NCBI RefSeq assembly: GCF_019049245.1
Contig: NZ_JAGMUK010000077.1
Location: 165,509-229,508, forward strand
Source of the DNA: Streptomyces sp. AC555_RSS877
GTDB taxonomy: Bacteria; Actinomycetota; Actinomycetes; Streptomycetales; Streptomycetaceae
Reading direction: 5' to 3'
Length of the DNA stretch: 64,000 bases
In this document: positions 59,264-64,000 of the stretch, piece after piece
Layout of the letters: each line of letters begins with the position of its first letter
Position numbering within the stretch: the stretch's first letter is position 1
Program-made: the position numbers and the translations under genes
Notes under the pieces: generated by a model
What the model was told of the DNA's origin: nothing
Database searches by the model: none
Seen by the model: only the letters and a program-made list of their open reading frames with translations

Positions 59264-60214
59264 TTACGCCTCGGGCGCGCCCATGGGCTCGGGCAGGGCG
59301 TCCAGTTCGGCGACGTCCTCGGCGGTGAGCTGGACATCCGCGCCACCGGCGTTCTGCTCCAGGTAGCGCTCGGTCTTGGTGCCGGGGATCGGGACGATGT
59401 ACTCGCCCTTGGCCAGCAGCCAGGCCAGCGCCACCTGCGCGGTGGTGGCCCCGTGCCGCCCGGCGACGGCCGAGACCACGTCGACGATCGCCTTGTTGTG
59501 GGCGAACGCCTCCTCGGTGAACCGCGGCTGGGTGCTGCGCCAGTCGTCCTTGGGCAGGTCGGCGGGCTTGGCGAAGGCGCCGGTGAGCAGGCCGCGGCCG
59601 AGAGGAGAGAACGGCAGGAAGGCGATGCCGCGCTCGACGGTGTACGGGACCACGTCCGCGAAGGCGTCGCGGGTGAACAGCGAGGCCTCGGACTCGACGG
59701 CCCCGACCTCGTGCACCGCGTCCGCCGCGCGCACCTGCTCCAGGGTCACCGCCGACAGACCGAGCGAGCGGATCTTGCCGGCCTCGACCTGCTCGGCGAG
59801 CGCGCCCCAGCTCTCCTCCAGCGGGACGTTCGGGTCCACCCGGTGCAGGAAGTACAGGTCGATGTGGTCCACGCCGAGCCGCCGCAGGCTGGCGTCCACG
59901 GCCGCCGACAGGTGCTCGGGCGTGCCGTTGAGCCCGAGCCCGTTCTCGTCGACCACCAGACCGCCCTTGGTGGACAGCACGACCTCGTCGCGGCGGCCCT
60001 TCAGGGCGCGGCCGACGAGCTCCTCGTTGGTGAAGGGGCCGTAGACGTCGGCGGTGTCGATCAGGTTGACGCCGAGGTCCAGGGCGCGGTGGATCACCTT
60101 CACCGAGGCGTCGTCGTCCCAGCCGTGGGGGTCGTAGCCGAAGGACATGCCCATGGTGCCGAGGCCTACGCGGCCTACGACGGGACCGTTCTTGCCGAGA
60201 GTGGTGGTGCGCAT
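59264..60214 (-). CDS. Aldo/keto reductase
   Basis: 316 residues, NADPH-dependent TIM-barrel oxidoreductase. Catalytic tetrad: Asp and Tyr in NLIDTADVYGPFTNEELVG, Lys in VVLSTKGG and His in DLYFLHRVDP. The cofactor-binding C-terminal loop is IVPIPGTKTERYLEQNAGG. The YajO/IolS-like subgroup reduces aldehydes and sugar ketones, and iolS-type members oxidise inositol, so a role with cyclitols is possible. Substrate not known. Confidence 0.88.
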   Translation of the reverse strand: MRTTTLGKNGPVVGRVGLGTMGMSFGYDPHGWDDDASVKVIHRALDLGVNLIDTADVYGPFTNEELVGRALKGRRDEVVLSTKGGLVVDENGLGLNGTPEHLSAAVDASLRRLGVDHIDLYFLHRVDPNVPLEESWGALAEQVEAGKIRSLGLSAVTLEQVRAADAVHEVGAVESEASLFTRDAFADVVPYTVERGIAFLPFSPLGRGLLTGAFAKPADLPKDDWRSTQPRFTEEAFAHNKAIVDVVSAVAGRHGATTAQVALAWLLAKGEYIVPIPGTKTERYLEQNAGGADVQLTAEDVAELDALPEPMGAPEA

Positions 60215-60331
60215 CGTCTGTCTCCAGTTCCTTGGGGGATGCGGGTGCTGTTTCTCTTCGCGTTCTCTTCGAGTGCTCTTCGGGTTCTCTTCGAGGAGGG
60301 CTTCGACGAGGGCTTCGAGGGGGGCGAGGGG

Positions 60332-62005
60332 CTACGGGAGGCGCACGGACTGCCTGTGCCGGAACACGTTGCCCGGGTCCCAGGTGCGCTTGACCTGCTG
60401 GAGACGCGCGTAGTTCTGCTTCCAGTACAGGTCGTGCCAGGGCACCGACGACGTGTTGAAGGCCGGGTCGGCCAGGTCGCCGTCGGGGTAGTTGATGTAG
60501 CAGCCGTCCGTCACGTCGTTCGGGACGGGCACACCGCCGGTGTCGCCGTACACGTCGGCGAAGGCCCGGCGGATCCAGCCGACGTTCTTCGCGTCGTCGG
60601 CCGGGGCGTACCAGCGGCTCTCGAAGTTCACCTTCATGATCGCGTCGCGCTGCGCGACCGCGGTCGCCGTGGACGACACGCTCGCGATCCGGCCGCCCGA
60701 GGCGGACAGGACGATGCCCGTCATGGTGCTCGGCAGGTCCGTGCTGGTGAGATGCGCGTACATGGCGTCGATCTGCCGCCGCGGTGTCGGCTTGCGCAGG
60801 TGGGCCGACTTGTGCGAACCGCGGGTCGTGGGGTCGAGCTGGGTCGGGGAGATCGCGCCGATGTAGCGGGTGCCGCGCAGCCAGGGCATGAGCCGGGTCG
60901 AGGTGTACTGCGAGTCGAGCACACCGTCGTGCCGGGTCGTCGCGGAGTGCAGTCCCAGCGCCTGGTCCATGCCGCTCAGGAAGTCGGAGAGCACGCTCGC
61001 CGCGTCGGGCAGCGAGGCGTCCAACTGGACCACCGCACCGAGGGATCCGCTGTCGCGGTGGTTGAGCATCAGCCACGAGTAGAGCGAACCGGCCGTGGTG
61101 CCGGGGGTGTTGTTCTTCTCGAACCACTTGCCCCAGTAGTCGACGAGGGCGGTGAACCCGTCCTGGGTGACCTTCTCCCAGGGCCAGCCCGCCAGCGTGA
61201 GGAAGATCTTGGAGGGCGCCTTCGGCAGCAGGGCCGCGGGCGCGCCGGTGGCCCCGGGCGTGCGGAACCAGAAGGCGGTGACGACTCCGAAGCTCCCGCC
61301 GCCGCCACCGGTGTGCGCCCAGAACAGGTCGCGCAGGGCGGCGTCGGCCGAGTCGCGGGCCGCCACGACGCTCCTCGCCTTGCCGGCGGCGTCCACCACG
61401 ACGACCTCGACGGCGTGGAGGTGGTCGACGGTCAGTCCGTACTGTCGCGAGAGGTTGCCGTAGCCGCCGCCGGTGACATGACCGCCGACACCCACGCTGT
61501 GGCAGATGCCCGCCGGGATCGTGACGCCCCAGCCCTCGTACAGGGCCTCGTACACGTCCAGCAGGGTCGCTCCGGCGCCGACCCGGAAGGCGTTCATGGC
61601 GGTGTCGAACGTGACCGCGTTCATCAGGGACATGTTGATGTTGATCTTCACGTCCGCGTTGAACACGAAGTCCTCGAAGCAGTGCCCGCCCCCGCACACG
61701 GAGAGCCGCCGGCCACCGGTGACCGCCTCCTGCACGGCCGCGACCACGTCCTCGGTCGTCCGGGGCAGCACGATCTTGTCCGGACTCGACGTCCACCGCT
61801 GGTTGTTGCCCGATATCAGGTCCGGGTACCGGGCGTCGTCCGGCGTCACCGCGACGCCCGTCGAGCCCGCCCGGACCGTCACCGCCGCCTCGCCGGCGGC
61901 GGCCCGGGCGTACGGCGCGGTCGCCAGCCCGCCCCCGGCCGCCGCCGTGAACGCGATTCCGGAACCCAGACCCACGAACCGGCGTCTCTTCAACTCACCC
62001 ATCAT
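60332..62005 (-). CDS. Tat-exported FAD oxidase of the berberine-bridge type
   Basis: 557 residues. The N-terminus KRRRFVGLGSGIAFTAAAGG is a twin-arginine signal (RRRF), so the enzyme folds before export. FAD-binding PCMH domain (about 70-250) contains CGGGHCFED, the His for 8-alpha linkage, and PAGICHSVGVGGHVTGGG with the Cys for 6-S-cysteinyl linkage, predicting bicovalent FAD as in hexose and reticuline oxidases. Substrate domain and BBE C-terminal motif (PDGDLADPAFNTS...DPGNVFRHRQS) follow. It oxidises a sugar, alcohol or polyphenol outside the cell. The gap to the reductase gene (60215-60331) contains degenerate CGAAGAG repeats. The gene is divergent from the VOC gene. Confidence 0.9.
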   Translation of the reverse strand: MMGELKRRRFVGLGSGIAFTAAAGGGLATAPYARAAAGEAAVTVRAGSTGVAVTPDDARYPDLISGNNQRWTSSPDKIVLPRTTEDVVAAVQEAVTGGRRLSVCGGGHCFEDFVFNADVKININMSLMNAVTFDTAMNAFRVGAGATLLDVYEALYEGWGVTIPAGICHSVGVGGHVTGGGYGNLSRQYGLTVDHLHAVEVVVVDAAGKARSVVAARDSADAALRDLFWAHTGGGGGSFGVVTAFWFRTPGATGAPAALLPKAPSKIFLTLAGWPWEKVTQDGFTALVDYWGKWFEKNNTPGTTAGSLYSWLMLNHRDSGSLGAVVQLDASLPDAASVLSDFLSGMDQALGLHSATTRHDGVLDSQYTSTRLMPWLRGTRYIGAISPTQLDPTTRGSHKSAHLRKPTPRRQIDAMYAHLTSTDLPSTMTGIVLSASGGRIASVSSTATAVAQRDAIMKVNFESRWYAPADDAKNVGWIRRAFADVYGDTGGVPVPNDVTDGCYINYPDGDLADPAFNTSSVPWHDLYWKQNYARLQQVKRTWDPGNVFRHRQSVRLP

Positions 62006-62315
62006 CGACCCCCGTTATTCGGCACACGCTCAACGCGGTTCAGAGAAATACGGATTGTGAAATACCTGAGAAATACGAATGTGAATCGCCTTGCCTCGTC
62101 GGAGCGAAACCGTGCCGCTCTCGACGGGCTCCATCTCAACAGGACGCATTCCCGAAACGCCAACCTGTCGCGCCGACTTCGGCATGTCCGCCGACTTCCT
62201 GGACTTGCCCTTGTTCCCGCCCGCCGCCCGGTCCAGGGTCCAGGCGAGACCGGGTGCGAGACCCGGGACCCGCACGCGTCCGCCCCCGGCGGACCGAGGC
62301 CGATCGGAGCAGACC
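62006..62315. promoter_or_regulatory. Divergent control region with three GAAATAC direct repeats
   Basis: 310 bases between the divergent oxidase and VOC genes. GAAATAC occurs at 62045, 62059 and 62070 (spacings 14 and 11) in an AT-rich patch, unusual in this chromosome. It is 40-70 bases upstream of the oxidase start, a good place for a regulator. The right half carries no convincing gene; an ATG at 62091 would extend the VOC frame by 75 low-quality residues. Confidence 0.55.
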
Positions 62316-63341
62316 TTGAGCGCACTTCCCGGAGCCCGCGCCGTCCACCACATCGCGTACACCGTGCCCGACCTGGAAGAGGCCGTGCGCTTCTTCGTCG
62401 ACGTCATCGGCGCCGAACTCGCCTACCGGCTCGGCCCGGTGGAGGACCGCGAGGGGGACTGGATGACCCGCAAACTCGGCGTCCACCCGCGCGCCTCGGC
62501 CCACATCGCGATGCTGCGGCTGGGGCCGGTGACCAACCTGGAGCTCTTCGAGTACACCGCGCCCGACCAGGACCGTGCCCGGCCGCGCAACAGCGACTGG
62601 GGCGGGCACCACTTCGCCCTTCACGTCGACGACGTCGACAAGGCCGCCGCCCATCTGCGCGAGGTGCCCGGTGTGACGATCCTCGGCGAGCCGGAGACCA
62701 TCACGGACGGCCCCATCGCGGGTGACCGCTGGGTGTACTTCACCACCCCCTGGGGCCTGCACATGGAACTCATCAACATGCCCGAGGGAATGCCCTTCGA
62801 GGAAACGACCACGACCCGTCTGTATCGCCCGGAGGAGAGCTGGGACGCGTACCGTGCGGAACGTGCGCCGCAATCGACCGAGGACGCCGATGAATTCTCC
62901 GGTGCCCCCGTCGACGAGACGGTGAACAGCAACCCCTTCAACCGGCGGGTCATCGAGGAATTCCGCGCGAACGGCCGGGTGAGCGACTTCGGCGACGTCC
63001 CCCTCCTGCTGCTCAGCACCACCGGCCGACGCAGCGGCGTACGGCGCACGACCCCGCTGGTCCACCTGGAGCACGAGGGCCGGCACATCGTCTTCGCCGC
63101 CAACGGCGGTGCCGAGGCGCACCCGGCCTGGTACCGGAACCTCATGGCCGCCGGCACCGGCACGGTCGAGCTGCCTGGACGGCGCTTCGAGGCCAGGCCC
63201 CGGCCGGTGCCCGCCGCCGAGCACGAGGAGCTGTGGCGGCTCCAGACCGCGCAGGACCCGAACTTCGCCCAGTTCCGTGACCGCACGGGCCGCGACATCC
63301 CGGTCGTCGAACTGGTCCCGGTGGACGGTGCGGCCCGCTGA
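62316..63341 (+). CDS. VOC metalloenzyme fused to an F420-type nitroreductase domain
   Basis: 341 residues, TTG start with GGAG eight bases upstream. Residues 1-165 form a VOC domain with metal ligands suggested by VHHIAYTVPDLEEA, NLELFEYT, GGHHFALHVDDVD and GLHMELINMP. Residues 205-341 are a deazaflavin-dependent nitroreductase (DDN) domain: NPFNRRVIEEFRAN, LLLLSTTGRRSGVRRTTPLV and FAANGGAEAHPAWYRNL. The 2-epi-5-epi-valiolone epimerases ValD, AcbO and CetB are also VOC proteins, so the first domain may take a cyclitol, but VOC proteins have many substrates. The ligase gene follows 35 bases later. Confidence 0.82.
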   Translation: MSALPGARAVHHIAYTVPDLEEAVRFFVDVIGAELAYRLGPVEDREGDWMTRKLGVHPRASAHIAMLRLGPVTNLELFEYTAPDQDRARPRNSDWGGHHFALHVDDVDKAAAHLREVPGVTILGEPETITDGPIAGDRWVYFTTPWGLHMELINMPEGMPFEETTTTRLYRPEESWDAYRAERAPQSTEDADEFSGAPVDETVNSNPFNRRVIEEFRANGRVSDFGDVPLLLLSTTGRRSGVRRTTPLVHLEHEGRHIVFAANGGAEAHPAWYRNLMAAGTGTVELPGRRFEARPRPVPAAEHEELWRLQTAQDPNFAQFRDRTGRDIPVVELVPVDGAAR

Positions 63342-63376
63342 GACGGGCCGGGACCCGGAGAGGAGAAGATGACAGA

Positions 63377-64000
63377 GTGTCAGAAAGTCATGTGACACAG
63401 GAGTTCCGCAGGGCACGGGACTTCCTGCTGGAGCACCGCGAGGACTACGCCACGGCGTACGAGGGCTTCGACTGGCCGCGTCCGCAGCACTTCAACTGGG
63501 CGTTGGACTGGTTCGACGTCATCGCGGACGGCAACGACCGCACCGCCCTGCACATCGTCGAGGAGGACGGCTCCGAGACCCGGGTGTCCTTCGCCGGGAT
63601 GTCCGAGCGCGCCGGACGGGTGGCGAACTGGCTGCGCGCGCAGGGTGTGGGCGCCGGGGACCGTCTCCTGGTCATGCTGGGCAACCAGGTCGAGCTGTGG
63701 GAGACGGCGCTGGCAGCGATGAAGCTGCGGGCCGTGGTGGTTCCGGCGACTCCGCTGCTGGGCCCCGCCGATCTGCGCGACCGGGTCGAGCGGGGGCGGG
63801 TCCGGCATGTGGTGGTGCGGGCCGAGGACACGGGCAAGTTCGCGGAGGTGCCCGGCGACCACACGCGCATCGCGGTGGGCGGCGCACCGGAGAACTGGGT
63901 GTCGTACGAGGACGCGTACGCGGCCTCCGCGGAGTTCCTGCCCGACGGGCCGACCCTGGCCGGCGATCCGCTGATGCTGTACTTCACCTCCGGTACGACG
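63377..64000 (+). CDS. AMP-forming acyl-CoA synthetase/ligase, N-terminal part
   Basis: 208 residues visible; the frame continues past the right edge. GTG start with AGGAGA ten bases upstream; GTG at 63392 is an alternative. The ANL-superfamily N-terminus is clear: AEEDGSETRVSF-like beta strands, RVANWLRAQGVGAGDRLLVM, ETALAAMKLRAVVVPATPLL and the start of the P-loop LMLYFTSGTT at the edge. It would activate a carboxylic acid as acyl-adenylate for CoA or carrier transfer. It is 35 bases downstream of the VOC fusion gene and probably shares its transcript. Confidence 0.9.
   Translation, partial: MSESHVTQEFRRARDFLLEHREDYATAYEGFDWPRPQHFNWALDWFDVIADGNDRTALHIVEEDGSETRVSFAGMSERAGRVANWLRAQGVGAGDRLLVMLGNQVELWETALAAMKLRAVVVPATPLLGPADLRDRVERGRVRHVVVRAEDTGKFAEVPGDHTRIAVGGAPENWVSYEDAYAASAEFLPDGPTLAGDPLMLYFTSGTT

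Noticed and set aside
59249..62725. 1158-codon plus-strand frame opposite the reductase and oxidase genes
   Set aside because: Antisense shadow: the minus strand carries an aldo/keto reductase and a flavin oxidase with full catalytic motifs.

Overview
The window is very GC-rich, uses GTG and TTG starts freely, has almost no TTA codons and carries many families typical of one genus, so it comes from a Streptomyces chromosome. There is no phage, CRISPR array, plasmid function or RNA gene that I can see. The only mobile traces are a near-palindromic MITE-like element (4729-4897) and an apparently inactivated transposase relative (45070-46269).

Layout. 1-3.6 kb: end of a sortase-anchored protein, a broken PPOX-like gene, ettA, a thioesterase and a conserved unknown. 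3.75-11 kb: an FtsX-type ABC exporter operon (two large permeases, one ATPase with a C-terminal AbrB-like tail), with the element inserted between permease and ATPase genes and a rare TTA (bldA) codon in the first permease. 11-12.6 kb: truncated haemoglobin and a PIMT-like methyltransferase. 12.6-23.4 kb: a seven-gene signalling locus on the minus strand, transcribed in the order GlnX-like sensor, GlnH-like binding protein, coiled-coil protein, PknG-like kinase, PP2C phosphatase, VWA protein, FHA protein. 24.2-31 kb: the chitosan-oligosaccharide operon csnR-E-F-G-H-K, with a CsnR box and a DasR-like dre site upstream. 31-33 kb: MscS channel and HNH protein. 33.2-37.7 kb: a sigma factor, a ZAS-type zinc-finger membrane protein and an ABC transporter in one overlapping operon. 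37.9-45 kb: small peptide plus malQ, a small membrane protein, a divergent MarR/EamA pair with a palindromic operator, and pepN.

45-47.2 kb holds the transposase-derived protein and a divergent gamma-butyrolactone-receptor-like TetR regulator around a 25-bp inverted repeat. 47.2-59 kb is a long minus-strand array. From its promoter end it encodes a sugar phosphate cyclase (2-epi-5-epi-valiolone synthase type), a kinase-dehydrogenase fusion joined by 16 heptapeptide repeats, a TIM-barrel isomerase and a HAD phosphatase. These are followed by a class C beta-lactamase-like protein, a complete E1-alpha/E1-beta/E2 2-oxoacid dehydrogenase set and a sugar-porter MFS protein. 59-64 kb adds an aldo/keto reductase, a Tat-exported bicovalent-flavin oxidase, a VOC/F420-nitroreductase fusion and the start of an AMP-forming ligase.

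The most promising system is the cyclitol locus at 54-59 kb, which combines cyclase, kinase and dehydrogenase in a way known from acarbose and validamycin biosynthesis but with a fused architecture and unusual company. The PknG/PP2C/VWA/FHA/GlnH/GlnX locus is the second. All functional calls come from reading motifs by eye; no database search was run.
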